DNA of 64,000 nucleotides from NCBI RefSeq assembly GCF_935825525.1, contig NZ_CAKXZT010000116.1:90689-154688 (forward strand), in the 5' to 3' direction. This document shows, in pieces, positions 19,461-27,861 of this stretch (within the stretch, counting starts at the first letter, position 1; every line of letters starts with the position of its first letter). Source of the stretch: Mesorhizobium escarrei. GTDB lineage: Bacteria > Pseudomonadota > Alphaproteobacteria > Rhizobiales > Rhizobiaceae. The translations under genes and the position numbers were made by a program. The notes beneath the pieces were generated by a model, which was given only the letters and a program-made list of their open reading frames with translations, searched no databases and was not told the origin of the DNA.

Positions 19461-20120
19461 GGAATGATCTGGCCTTCGCTGCAGCGGCCGAAGCCTTCTC
19501 CCAAGTCATGGTGACTGAACCGGCGCACTGCATAATTCTGCGAGGGTGCATTCACCCTACGGCCGTAAAGATCGTGTTACGTCGCTCACTCCGAATTGCG
19601 CAGTGGGCGTGACGCCCATGGATGGGTCGGTGGAGTGAACGGCTCCCGCCCGTTGCGATGCGTGTCGGGGCTGCGTCGGGTGAGGCAAGTGATTGGGATT
19701 AGTTTAAGGAACCCCGGAACCCGGCTGGGGCGCTGACCGTCCCTGCGGGAGCAGAGGCGAATGCCTGTACTGTGTACTACCAGCAACCTTCCCGAGCTCG
19801 GTCATGAAAATATGGGACGTGCATGCGGCGTCCGACGCCTAGAAAAACAGCATACGCAGCACCCGCGGCAGCTCGAACTCGATGCCCCTGGCCCCTCATG
19901 GGCCGGGCTCTAGGAGAAGAGGTCAGCCATGAGCCGGCCGGCAGTCAGTCGCACGCGCGAGCCAGTCGTGGGGTACCAGTTGTTCGAGTGGGCGCCGGGT
20001 GCTGCTGCTCGACGAGCCGAGGCCAATCTACCGCCGGCAATACAGCGAACGCCTCCGCTGTCCAAAATCGACTGACGCATGAGTGATGCGTGTCCAAAAA
20101 CTTACAGCCGGCAGAAAACA
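19461..20120. other. Intergenic region before the third NifA promoter
   Basis: No recognisable long gene. The only frame with a good ribosome site is the 48-codon one at 19929-20075, listed separately. The minus-strand frame at 19586-19786 has no domain. Confidence 0.45.
19929..20075 (+). CDS. Possible small protein of 48 residues
   Basis: ATG at 19929 follows a strong AGGAGAAGAGG ribosome site at a normal distance and runs 48 codons to TGA. The product is basic and Arg/Pro/Ala-rich (begins MSRPAVSRTREPVVGYQLFE), with no membrane segment. It ends 46 bases before the NifA site of the next promoter. I do not recognise it; the ribosome site is the only real support, and it may be the tail of something lost. 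Confidence 0.3.
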   Translation: MSRPAVSRTREPVVGYQLFEWAPGAAARRAEANLPPAIQRTPPLSKID

Positions 20121-20136
20121 TGTCGGGTTCGAAACA
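20121..20136 (+). promoter_or_regulatory. NifA upstream activator site of the thioredoxin-like gene
   Basis: TGTCGGGTTCGAAACA is a perfect TGT-N10-ACA. It is centred about 73 bases before the -24 element of the promoter at 20201. Confidence 0.8.
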
Positions 20137-20200
20137 ACCGGCCTCTTGGGCCTGTTGGACTTTTGAAGCGAATAAAGCATTTGCTGCGCGCCAGGCGCGC

Positions 20201-20216
20201 TGGCACGGCCTTTGCA
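20201..20216 (+). promoter_or_regulatory. Sigma54 (-24/-12) promoter of the thioredoxin-like gene
   Basis: TGGCAC-GGCCT-TTGCA is an exact match to the RpoN consensus, better than the nifH promoter itself. It lies 137 bases before the chosen start at 20353. Transcription could continue through the decayed nifX/DUF269 copy into the CCE_0567-type gene and fdxB. Confidence 0.9.
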
Positions 20217-20352
20217 AGTTGAGGTGCGGCGATGGTGACTGAGCTGACCCGCGTGAGAACACGCAACAGGAGTGATGGCCTCCGGTGTGTTCCGTTCTAA
20301 GCCGGATCGCTCATCGACGCCAACAAGGTGGGGACAAGCTTTGGAGAAGAAC

Positions 20353-21507
20353 ATGGTGTTGCGTATTGAGTCCCCGGCTCCTCCGATCAAAGTCAACGGC
20401 TGGCTGCGTGGCAAGCCCCTCACGAACTTCCAACCCGGCAAGGTGTACCTTGTTGAGTTTTGGGCGACTGGGTACGGACCTTGTGTGGCGGCGATGCCCC
20501 ATCTGATGCAGCTGCAAGAGAAATATCAGGACAGCGGATTTGAGGTCGTCGGAGTCGCAGCTAGCGAGGAGGGCCCAACCGCGGAGGAGACGCGGACGAG
20601 CTTGGATGCTTGGCTGATTCAGAGGTTCCCCAATCTAAATTATCGGATCGCGTTCGATTACACAGGCGAAATGAACAGACTATGGATGAAGGCGAGTTCT
20701 TCTCTCGGGATTCCTGCCTCGTTCCTGGTGGACCGCGACGGCCGCATCGCATTCATCGGACACCCGGTGGATCTCGATGACGTTTTACCCAGAGTTATAG
20801 AGGGAAGCTGGCGCAGCAGCGATGAAGCGAAAGCCGCCGACACAGGGCGGATCGCTAGGAATCAGCGCACAGCGCGCGAACTGGCGCTGACCGAACCGAT
20901 ATACGCCGAACTCCAGCCGGCCATGCAGGCGGAGGATTGGAAGGCGGCGCTCTCGGCCGTCGAAGGAGGCCTAGCCTTAATGCCAGACAATTACGGGTTC
21001 CGGCATACTCATGTGGATCTTCTGCTGCACAAGATGCGCGACATGGAGACCGGCTTGCCAGTTATGCGCCAATTGGTCGACGATGCTATCGACAAGAAGT
21101 TTGAGGCCGTGTCCTGGATGGTGATGGCCCTGAAGCAACTCTTCGATCCATCGAGGAACAACTCGCATCTTCCCCATGCTGAGCGCTTCGCGATGGGCAA
21201 AGAGCTGTCTGAACAGATCTTGGCACTGAGTTCTCCAGAAAACGACGGCCCCCTTAAATTCGTTTGGTACGTTCCAGTCGCTCAGTACCACTATGAGTGT
21301 GGCAACAAGGTTCGCGCTATCGAGCTGATCGAGGTTGCGCTGAAATCGCTCGATTTTCCGGAGCCAATGCCGGACCACATCAAACAGTACTACCTTACCC
21401 CCTTGCTCCAAGCCTTGGCCAACTACACGGGTGAGAACGCCTGTTACGCGGATCTCTGCGTGGTTCCGCAAAATAACGCTCCGGAAAGTCAAAGCGCAGC
21501 CGCCTGA
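20353..21507 (+). CDS. Thioredoxin-fold protein lacking the first active-site Cys, with helical C-terminal domain
   Basis: A 384-residue protein. The N-terminal 150 residues follow the TlpA/peroxiredoxin-like thioredoxin fold (FQPGKVYLVEFWATGYGPC, then SSLGIPASFLVDRDGRIAFI with the cis-Pro). The canonical WCxPC is GYGPC: the nucleophilic Cys is Tyr and only the second Cys remains, so it cannot act as an ordinary dithiol oxidoreductase. The C-terminal 200 residues are helical and TPR-like (YAELQPAMQAEDWKAALSAV, KVRAIELIEVALKSLD). No signal peptide is seen, so it is probably cytoplasmic. I chose the ATG at 20353 (GGAGAAG upstream); the frame opens 27 codons earlier. The perfect NifA/sigma54 promoter implies a role in nitrogen-fixing cells, perhaps as a chaperone-like adaptor. 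Confidence 0.85.
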   Translation: MVLRIESPAPPIKVNGWLRGKPLTNFQPGKVYLVEFWATGYGPCVAAMPHLMQLQEKYQDSGFEVVGVAASEEGPTAEETRTSLDAWLIQRFPNLNYRIAFDYTGEMNRLWMKASSSLGIPASFLVDRDGRIAFIGHPVDLDDVLPRVIEGSWRSSDEAKAADTGRIARNQRTARELALTEPIYAELQPAMQAEDWKAALSAVEGGLALMPDNYGFRHTHVDLLLHKMRDMETGLPVMRQLVDDAIDKKFEAVSWMVMALKQLFDPSRNNSHLPHAERFAMGKELSEQILALSSPENDGPLKFVWYVPVAQYHYECGNKVRAIELIEVALKSLDFPEPMPDHIKQYYLTPLLQALANYTGENACYADLCVVPQNNAPESQSAAA

Positions 21508-21534
21508 TGAGCAAAGATCACAAAGGAACAACAC

Positions 21535-22260
21535 GTGGAATTGAACCTGGTCAATTTTCTGCGGCGGCGCGCCCGCAGGAAGTATGCCGAGGCAGCAGAG
21601 GGGGGATCGTTTGCTGCAAGTAAAGGCTCAGACATTAGTGACCAACAAGCGGATACGGCGCGGAAGAGAAGTTCGAGCCGAATTTGGCATGTCTTGGAAG
21701 GCATCACAGTCCAGGGCGTGTTCGAGATCGGCCACGAAGACGTCAATTGCGGGGAATCGCGCTTCCCACGCCAGCCGCCGGTTGCGCAGGTGTGCCCGAA
21801 CTCGGCGTACCCGAAAGCAGAAATCCTCCGTTGCGGACGAGGACTGGAATTGAGGAAACGAAATTTCTCACGCAGCGCGTGGCCTGCCGTCAACAAGGAC
21901 GGTGAGCGTCTTGCCCCTGTTTGACCAATGCCTCCTGCGGCTTATCCGATGCTAAATCGGGGACCGAGCTGCTGGCGGCTTTCCCGTCACCAAGGAACTG
22001 CGGAGGAAGATCCAATCATGTGCGATCCGGATCGGTCCCTGATGGAGGCTCTACGTTTTCACCGTAGCGGGGTTTGCTCAGGCCTGATGAAGTGCCCGCA
22101 AGGTGAATTCTGGGCTTCGGGCGCGTGCTTTTCGCGGGCGGACAGTTGCTCGTTCTGTCCAGGCGTCCGCCGGTTGGGGTTCGAGACTGTCCGGAGAGTC
22201 GCGGATTCCGGAACCAAACTGGTCGATGATGCGACTGCAGCTATGCCTATTGCCACGTCG
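21535..22260 (+). pseudogene. Decayed second copy of the nifX 3' end and DUF269 gene
   Basis: From about 21790 to 22260 the DNA aligns in order with the end of nifX and with the DUF269 gene (about 11.6-12.1 kb). GACGAGGACTGGAATTGAGG corresponds to the nifX stop region, TGCCTCCTGCGGCTTATCCG to the DUF269 start, and GGGCGCGTGCTTTTCGCGGG and GGTTCGAGACTGTCCGGA to its end, with many substitutions and deletions. The frame is broken, and a 129-codon frame opening at GTG 21535 runs into it. Codons 1-80 of that frame have a ribosome site (AAGGA) but no recognisable domain. This appears to be the original context of the downstream CCE_0567-type and fdxB genes. Confidence 0.7.
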
Positions 22261-22296
22261 TGCGAGCGTGAAAAGACCGATTTTCAAGGAAGGATC

Positions 22297-22500
22297 ATGT
22301 CAAACTTGGATGAGATGGTGAAAAAGGTCCGAAAGCTTCAACTGCGTGCAGCAATTGCTAAGACGAACTTGCGCGACCTTGCCGAGGGTCTTCCGGTGAA
22401 ATGGACTGAGATAGAGGAAGTGGCCGAGAAAGCGCACGCCGTTTATGCGGAGTTGCATGGTGCCAGGAGAGAGCTCACGAAAATGAAGACTTTACGATGA
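22297..22500 (+). CDS. CCE_0567-family small nif-associated protein
   Basis: A 67-residue two-helix protein (MVKKVRKLQLRAAIAKTNLR, LPVKWTEIEEVAEKAHAVYA) of the family found between the DUF269 gene and fdxB in many diazotrophs and described as small metal-binding or helical proteins. AAGGA lies 4-8 bases before the ATG at 22297. Its stop overlaps the fdxB ATG (ATGA), so the two are translated together. Because the DUF269 gene upstream is a decayed copy, this pair probably depends on the NifA promoter at 20201. Confidence 0.85.
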   Translation: MSNLDEMVKKVRKLQLRAAIAKTNLRDLAEGLPVKWTEIEEVAEKAHAVYAELHGARRELTKMKTLR

Positions 22501-22802
22501 AGGGCCAATTCATCACCCGCGACGGCTCCATATGGATGCCGGAATATCTAACGACTATAGATGGCAAGATCTGCATCGGCTGTGGGCGCTGTTTCAAGGT
22601 CTGCTCGCGGGAGGTCATGCACCTTTACGGCGTAGATGACGCGGGTGAAATCCTCGGCGCCTGCGACGGCCGTGACGACGACTTTGATGGTGAGCTCAAT
22701 CGCATGATCATGGTGGTGGACCATGCTGGCCGATGCATTGGCTGCGGAGCCTGCGGCCGTGTCTGCCCAAAGAACTGCCAGACTCATGTCGCGGCCGACT
22801 AG
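22497..22802 (+). CDS. fdxB: Nif-specific ferredoxin III (2[4Fe-4S])
   Basis: A 101-residue ferredoxin with two cysteine clusters: CIGCGRCFKVC near residues 24-34 and CIGCGACGRVCPKNC near residues 80-94, each CxxCxxC...C. The roughly 45 residues between them form the insertion typical of FdxB, which is thought to supply electrons for nitrogenase or for cofactor assembly. It overlaps the preceding gene by four bases, giving translational coupling. All ligand cysteines are present. Confidence 0.92.
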   Translation: MKGQFITRDGSIWMPEYLTTIDGKICIGCGRCFKVCSREVMHLYGVDDAGEILGACDGRDDDFDGELNRMIMVVDHAGRCIGCGACGRVCPKNCQTHVAAD

Positions 22803-22819
22803 ATCTCGGCCTGAGCTGC

Positions 22820-23173
22820 ATGATTGACGAGAGAAAATCAGGAGAACGGCATTTGCGCTTAATCATCTTTTATCGGCTCCTGGGGATGGTCCTGTGCGGC
22901 AACGCTGTGACGGTTTACTTCGCGTCGGATTCCATCCGTCTGGCCGTCTTCACGACGCTGGCCTTTTGGCTGATTCTCCAGGTGGCCTATTTTGCAAACC
23001 TTCTATTTCTAATCTGGCGGTCCAGCGGCGTTCGCGGCGAGCAAAGGGCTGAGCTTTTCGTTAGCTCCCAGAAAGTTCAATTCCAGTCATCAGACAGTGA
23101 TGAGGTGAGGAATGAATCTTCAGATGTACGCCAGCGCAATCAAATGCTCGGGATGGCAATGCTCCTCCCTTGA
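22820..23173 (+). CDS. ExoX-like exopolysaccharide production repressor
   Basis: A 117-residue inner-membrane protein with two predicted membrane helices (about 17-36 and 42-64: YRLLGMVLCGNAVTVYFASD, TLAFWLILQVAYFANLLFLI), then a polar cytoplasmic tail. Length of the membrane part and the VAYFANLLFLIWR end match rhizobial ExoX/PsiA-type proteins, which dampen exopolysaccharide synthesis after transcription. It begins 17 bases after fdxB, so it may be in the same transcript and lower EPS in fixing cells. The tail is longer than in standard ExoX. Confidence 0.65.
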   Translation: MIDERKSGERHLRLIIFYRLLGMVLCGNAVTVYFASDSIRLAVFTTLAFWLILQVAYFANLLFLIWRSSGVRGEQRAELFVSSQKVQFQSSDSDEVRNESSDVRQRNQMLGMAMLLP

Positions 23174-24121
23174 GGCGCCGTGACAAGATAAAGCACAGGT
23201 TCCTATAACTTCGGGGCAACCTCGTGAAGAGAGGCTTCTTTCCAGAGGGGTCTAAGATCCTCTACGCGCATCTCGGCGGCGCGCCTGCGATCAACGGGTA
23301 TGGTTACGCCTTCCGCAATGGCTGACGCGCGACAGATGCGCTACGCCATGCTGCCCTGCAGGCGATATGCACCAACTGGAATTCCCATGAGCTAAGGTGG
23401 GAGCGTTCCGGAAGCGGCGTCTGATGTGCGCAGCTGCCGCAAAGTCCGGTGTCCGGCGGCCCTGTTTCCAACCCCTATTGTCGAAGCCGGAATGCGGAAC
23501 CGGCGCTTGAACTCCAGTGACTACCATCTTGCGGACCGACTTGACGCCGGCGACGTCGGGTCGATTTGGATGGCGTGCAGCGGCAGCTAGGCATGTTTTC
23601 ACGCAACTGCCTGGCGCAGACTCTCGATCAGTTCAGTGCCGAAGCAGTCGGCCCGGGCCTTTTTGGTCGTCCTAGCCACCGCTAATTGCGTTCTTCTGTT
23701 CGGGCGTCCGCTCTGCCGTGGGGGCGTTTGCGTGGGCACAGATCATGGTCGCCACTCCTCTGTCAGCATGAGGTCAACGACCCGCAAACCGCTATGCCTG
23801 CCCCTTCCGGGATAGCAAAGCGCATCTTCCGTAAGGCGCCACCGGCTTGATGCTGCAAGACCATCGCCACGACGTAATACCAGCAGGTTCGTTCCCAGGC
23901 ATTTTGGGCCGTGAATTCCCTGATTTATTAGCGTCGGCGTCAACCGGCAGGGCCAGCCCATGTGGAGGTCTGCCTCGATACCAGAGCCGACTTTTAGGGA
24001 GTTCTCGCAGGCAAATGCGTCAACTACCAAATGCCGTAGTTTCGGCGTTCAGCCGAAAACCTTAGACAAGTTCGCGTCAACCCACTCTCTCATTGACGCT
24101 CGGCTAGATCAGGGACTCATC
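23174..24121. other. Long intergenic region before the first aminotransferase
   Basis: About 950 bases without a domain-bearing frame on either strand. I looked for TGT-N10-ACA and -24/-12 elements in front of the aminotransferase and found none, so this gene set does not seem to use the nif-type control seen to its left. Confidence 0.45.
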
Positions 24122-25378
24122 ATGAATACCGACGCTTTCGCCACGTATGAATCTAACGTTCGTCGTTATTGCCGGTCGTTTCCGACAGTATTTACGAAAG
24201 CTCTCGGGGCGACAATCTGGGATGAGTCCGGTAAGCCTCATATCGACTTCATTGTGGGGTCTGGCGCACTTAACTACGGACATAACAACCCAACTATCAT
24301 TGCCCCAGCAATAGAATATATGATCGGTGATAACATTCTTCTGTCGCTGGACATGTATACGGCGGCAAAGCGTGACTTCATTGAAGCGCTTGTCGAATCG
24401 ATCCTGAAGCCCAGAGGCCTTTCGTACAAGATACAGTTTCCTGGGCCGACCGGCACAAACGCCAACGAAGCGGCACTGGCCCTGGCGCGAAAATATACCG
24501 GTCGCTCAAGTGTCATGGCCTTCACAAACTCATACCATGGCATGTCGCTTGGCTCCCTGGCCGTGTCGGGCTCGGCGTCTACGAGAGAGCTGGGAGGCGT
24601 CGCACGCCACGATGTGATCCGCGTGCCTTATGACGGCTATGCAAACCAGGCTTTCGATTCTGCGAGTTACATCGACTGCGTTTTGAGCGATCCGGGAAGC
24701 GGCATAGAAAAACCTGCCGCAATCATTTTGGAGCCTATCCAGGCAGAAGGCGGCATGAACACCGCATCCGCAGCTTGGCTCACAGAAATTCAGCGCATCT
24801 GCCGCAAGCACGGCATTGTTTTCATCGTTGACGACATTCAGGCAGGATCGGGTCGGACCGGTGATTTCTTCTCGTTCGAGTTCGCAAAAATCGAACCTGA
24901 TATAGTGACTCTTTCCAAGTCCCTAAGCGGTTCAGGTAGTCCGTTGTCCATTGTTCTGATTAGACCCGACCTGGACATTTGGAAACCCGGAGAACATAGC
25001 GGGACTTTCAGAGGCAACAATTTCGCCTTCGTGACGGCAGGGGCCATGTGCAAAATGTGGTCGGACCTCCGGTTTACTGCTGGCGTCGAGCGGACAGCGG
25101 TCAAGCTGCAAGCGCACCTTGACCGCCTTGTCGCTAAGTTTCCCAAGTGCATTGAACAGAAGCGCGGCCGCGGTCTGATGGCCGGCCTCAAGTGCAGTTC
25201 ATCGGCCGCTGTGAGCCGTGTACACGATATCGCGTTCGAAAACGGTCTGCTTATCGAATCCTCAGGGCCAGATCGCGACGTTATCAAAGTTCTCCCGCCG
25301 ATAACCATCACCGATGACGAGCTCGATCACGGCATCGCCGTCCTTGATCACGCACTACAGGAGCAAGACAATGTCTAG
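24122..25378 (+). CDS. EctB-type class III aminotransferase (diaminobutyrate-2-oxoglutarate transaminase family), copy 1
   Basis: A 418-residue PLP enzyme of the group that interconverts aspartate semialdehyde and L-2,4-diaminobutyrate, or acts on similar omega-amino acids. FPGPTGTNANEAALALARK, VDDIQAGSGRTGDFFSFE, LSKSLSGSGSPLSIVLIRPD (with the PLP lysine) and GEHSGTFRGNNFAFV match EctB closely. The ATG at 24122 gives the family N-terminus; the frame opens 54 codons earlier. Its last 8 bases overlap the start of the next gene, so the two are coupled. It is the most diverged of three paralogues in the window (others at 33 and 35 kb). No ectA or ectC accompanies it, so ectoine synthesis is not indicated; the product may be the oxygenase substrate. 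Confidence 0.88.
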   Translation: MNTDAFATYESNVRRYCRSFPTVFTKALGATIWDESGKPHIDFIVGSGALNYGHNNPTIIAPAIEYMIGDNILLSLDMYTAAKRDFIEALVESILKPRGLSYKIQFPGPTGTNANEAALALARKYTGRSSVMAFTNSYHGMSLGSLAVSGSASTRELGGVARHDVIRVPYDGYANQAFDSASYIDCVLSDPGSGIEKPAAIILEPIQAEGGMNTASAAWLTEIQRICRKHGIVFIVDDIQAGSGRTGDFFSFEFAKIEPDIVTLSKSLSGSGSPLSIVLIRPDLDIWKPGEHSGTFRGNNFAFVTAGAMCKMWSDLRFTAGVERTAVKLQAHLDRLVAKFPKCIEQKRGRGLMAGLKCSSSAAVSRVHDIAFENGLLIESSGPDRDVIKVLPPITITDDELDHGIAVLDHALQEQDNV

Positions 25379-26210
25379 TCAGATATCTCAACCGCCGGCC
25401 ATCTCTCCAGTTTCTGTCAGAGAACGCACCGGCTCCATCAGCACTGCTGACATCATCTCAGTCATGAAAGGCGAGACCACCGCTCTGCACATGAAGCAAG
25501 CTTTCAGCACTGAGGTCGCCGAGGAGATCACCGCCAACTTCAGTGGCAGCACCGGTCTCAAGGAACGAAAAGATGGAGTGCCCGGACAATATGTCGGCGC
25601 ATCGCACTACAGGAAGGACGCAGCCACGTATTTTGCAGAGGCCGAAAATGCGCGACCGTACGTGGAGGCCCTCTTTAAGAATTTGGTTGACCCGGTCCGA
25701 GCAATATTCGGCGCGTTGAAGCGCGAGCTTGACAACCAGGGCATTGAATTGCGACTGGCCCGTTCAGAACACGGTCAGGCCAATGTTTGTCGTGCTATCA
25801 GCTGGTCCGGCAGCGGCACATTTTCCTTGGATCCCCACGACGATGTCGCTCAAGTCTTGCGTGCTGGGGACGGTTATGAGCTTTCTTCGGTGGCGCAAAA
25901 CACTGTCGCAGCACTCAACTTCTATCCCAGCATGCCGGAGGAAGGCGGCAATCTGAGGCTCTGGAGCCATAAACCGACAGTTGCGGACCGAATAGCGCAG
26001 GGTGTGGAGACCACTGGCTATCCCTATTCGGCAGCCTATCTCGAGGGCCTTCCTTGTCGCGAATTTGAGCTCAAAGCGGGGGATATCGCCCTGATCGATG
26101 GCGGCTTCGTTCACGGGGTCACCGGTCAATCAGGTAACGGAAAGCCTCGCCTGGTGCTGAACAGCTTTTTCGGGTTTGCGCGACCAGATCTTGTTGTCTG
26201 GTGGACTTGA
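25371..26210 (+). CDS. 2-oxoglutarate/Fe(II)-dependent oxygenase
   Basis: A 279-residue cytoplasmic protein with a double-stranded beta-helix oxygenase pattern. The iron triad is seen as His156-x-Asp158 (SLDPHDDVAQ) and His248 (GGFVHGVTGQ), with Arg260 (KPRLVLNSFF) placed to bind the 2-oxoglutarate carboxylate. The presence of Asp in HxD favours hydroxylation or desaturation over halogenation. AGGAG precedes the ATG at 25371, which overlaps the aminotransferase stop (ATGTCTAG). Coupling to an EctB-type transaminase suggests it hydroxylates a diamino acid or its derivative. I cannot assign a precise substrate; it resembles free-amino-acid oxygenases more than PhyH or TauD. Confidence 0.72.
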   Translation: MSSQISQPPAISPVSVRERTGSISTADIISVMKGETTALHMKQAFSTEVAEEITANFSGSTGLKERKDGVPGQYVGASHYRKDAATYFAEAENARPYVEALFKNLVDPVRAIFGALKRELDNQGIELRLARSEHGQANVCRAISWSGSGTFSLDPHDDVAQVLRAGDGYELSSVAQNTVAALNFYPSMPEEGGNLRLWSHKPTVADRIAQGVETTGYPYSAAYLEGLPCREFELKAGDIALIDGGFVHGVTGQSGNGKPRLVLNSFFGFARPDLVVWWT

Positions 26211-26710
26211 CGTTGGACGACCGACCTCCACTGACACGTGTCACATCCATCCCCAACGCGGTCCCTTCAGGCACAGCCGTCGGGTTAATCCAAAGATCGA
26301 CAGTGTCATAAAAAGCGCTTGGCGCTTCAGATGCTGCCGGTCGCTGACCCAATTACCAATTATGTGTCGCGTCACTGCCTGGTGCGCGGGTGATCTAGAA
26401 GGGGTCGCTCTTAGTGCTTGATCACAAACCCGGTATAGGCACGACACCGTGAGCCACAGGCTGTTGTTGCCGGACCTTCCTGAAAGTGGGAGCTCGCAGT
26501 GGTCCGCTGTTCACGGAACGCAACCGAACACACATCGCGACAAGCAAAGGAAGAAGCAACGCGAGACGTGAGGGGCAAACGTCTCCTTCTTTGCAGATGT
26601 ATTAGGCGTCTACCCACAATGTTAAAGTTGTCGATCGGAAATAGCTTTCTCCGAAATAATGGTTGTGATTTCGAACATGATACTTGTGAAATAGATTTCG
26701 TGGCAGACAT
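26211..26710. other. Region without a recognisable gene
   Basis: Convergent gap between the oxygenase (+) and the small GerE-type gene (-). The part after about 26590 is clearly AT-richer than its surroundings. No frame with a domain. Confidence 0.4.
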
Positions 26711-26944
26711 CTACAACTGAATAATTCCAAGTTGTAGCGCTTTTATAGCTGCGCTAGTTCTGCTGCATGTATCCAGCTTTCTCATTACGTTTTTTATGTG
26801 GAAGTTAACAGTGTTTACGGATATACCTAAAATTTGTCCAATTTCCCAAGAGGATTTCCCTTCCGCCGTCCACAGGATGCATTCCTTTTCTCTTGGAGAA
26901 AGGGTGGGTGGCTCCTCGAAACCGCTGATCCGCCGATATTCCAC
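26711..26944 (-). CDS. Stand-alone GerE/LuxR-type DNA-binding protein (77 residues)
   Basis: The product is little more than a LuxR C-terminal helix-turn-helix: LSPREKECILWTAEGKSSWE, IGQILGISVNTVNFHIKNVM, RKLDTCSRTSAAIKALQLGI. It resembles the DNA-binding half of TraR/SdiA-type regulators. There is no autoinducer-binding or receiver domain, and the upstream sequence in the three frames does not encode one. It starts at GTG 26944 with a near-perfect GGAGGAGAG ribosome site, which argues that the small protein is made as such and is not just a fragment. A protein of this kind could act on its own or by interfering with a full-length LuxR protein. Confidence 0.65.
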   Translation of the reverse strand: MEYRRISGFEEPPTLSPREKECILWTAEGKSSWEIGQILGISVNTVNFHIKNVMRKLDTCSRTSAAIKALQLGIIQL

Positions 26945-27329
26945 AGTCTCTCCTCCGCAGTGGTTTGCAGAATGTTGTCACTGGGCACGAAACTGCCGGG
27001 GTGTAAGGCTACGGCTCTGCGCGGCTTGCTGGGCAGCTCTGAATCCACACCGCTCTAGCATCTGATTGCAATTGTCGAGGTTATTTTACCTTAAACTTGT
27101 ATTTCGTCATCGTTATGCGAGCGCAATGTGGAGTACAAACATGATACTTTCGTCGCGTGTCTTTTACGAGCTTGAAAGAGTTTGCACGCCACATCGATTT
27201 TTTCGGCGAAAAGAGGTAAAATCGAGAAAAGTCGACACCCCACGGAGTCTCATCGGCGTGTTAAAAATATATCGTGTGGATAAATAAGTCTGAGAGTCGG
27301 TCTTGAAACTGACGTTGAGCGGTTCTTTG
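26945..27329. other. Intergenic region, partly AT-rich
   Basis: It contains the likely promoter of the leftward GerE-type gene in the AT-rich stretch around 27065-27130. No domain-bearing frame. Confidence 0.35.
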
Positions 27330-27861
27330 CAGCAGTTCCGCCCGTTGCGACGAGGGTCATGGCCTGGGAGACGTCGAGCGCTGCTCGTAGTCGCGCACGA
27401 GGCGTTGCCACCGGGCATCCAGCCGAAGGTGCGTTCGATCACCCAGCGGCGCGGCAGAAGTCGAGATAGGCGGCCCTTGCCATGAGCTTGAGCTGATCGC
27501 GGTCGGCGATGTGCTTGACCCAGGGCCAGCGCTTGCGGACGCCGGCGAGAATGGACCTGCGCCGGCGCTGTTGGAGATATCGGCCGGCGTCAGGTTGACC
27601 ATCAAAAGCCGCCCGTCGGTATCGACCGCAATCCGACGCAACGCCATCACTAGGTGGCAATCCTTGCCGCCTTGGCGCCGTGCAGGCAAGTATCCCGGGA
27701 CACCGCTCCTGCGACTGGGATCGCCTACCCGGACGCGTGTGACTCCCGCGCAGATCCGCTCCGGCATCGCGCGTTTCGGAACCCTGGCCCAAAGAGGTAA
27801 TCAGAAGCTTCAACGGAGCGTCGCTGGATTCATCTTCCGGCAAGAGGTCTAGGAAGTTCAA
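27330..27861 (-). pseudogene. IS5-family transposase remnant
   Basis: Three minus-strand frames each hold part of one IS5-type transposase: the middle (AVDTDGRLLMVNLTPADISN), then RKRWPWVKHIADRDQLKLMA, and the end IERTFGWMPGGNASCATT. An intact protein would read these in one frame, so there are several frameshifts. No clear terminal inverted repeats were found. Confidence 0.78.

Noticed and set aside
23291-23602. Minus-strand 103-codon frame in the gap before aminotransferase copy 1
   Set aside because: No ribosome site, no domain, and unusual composition; treated as chance.
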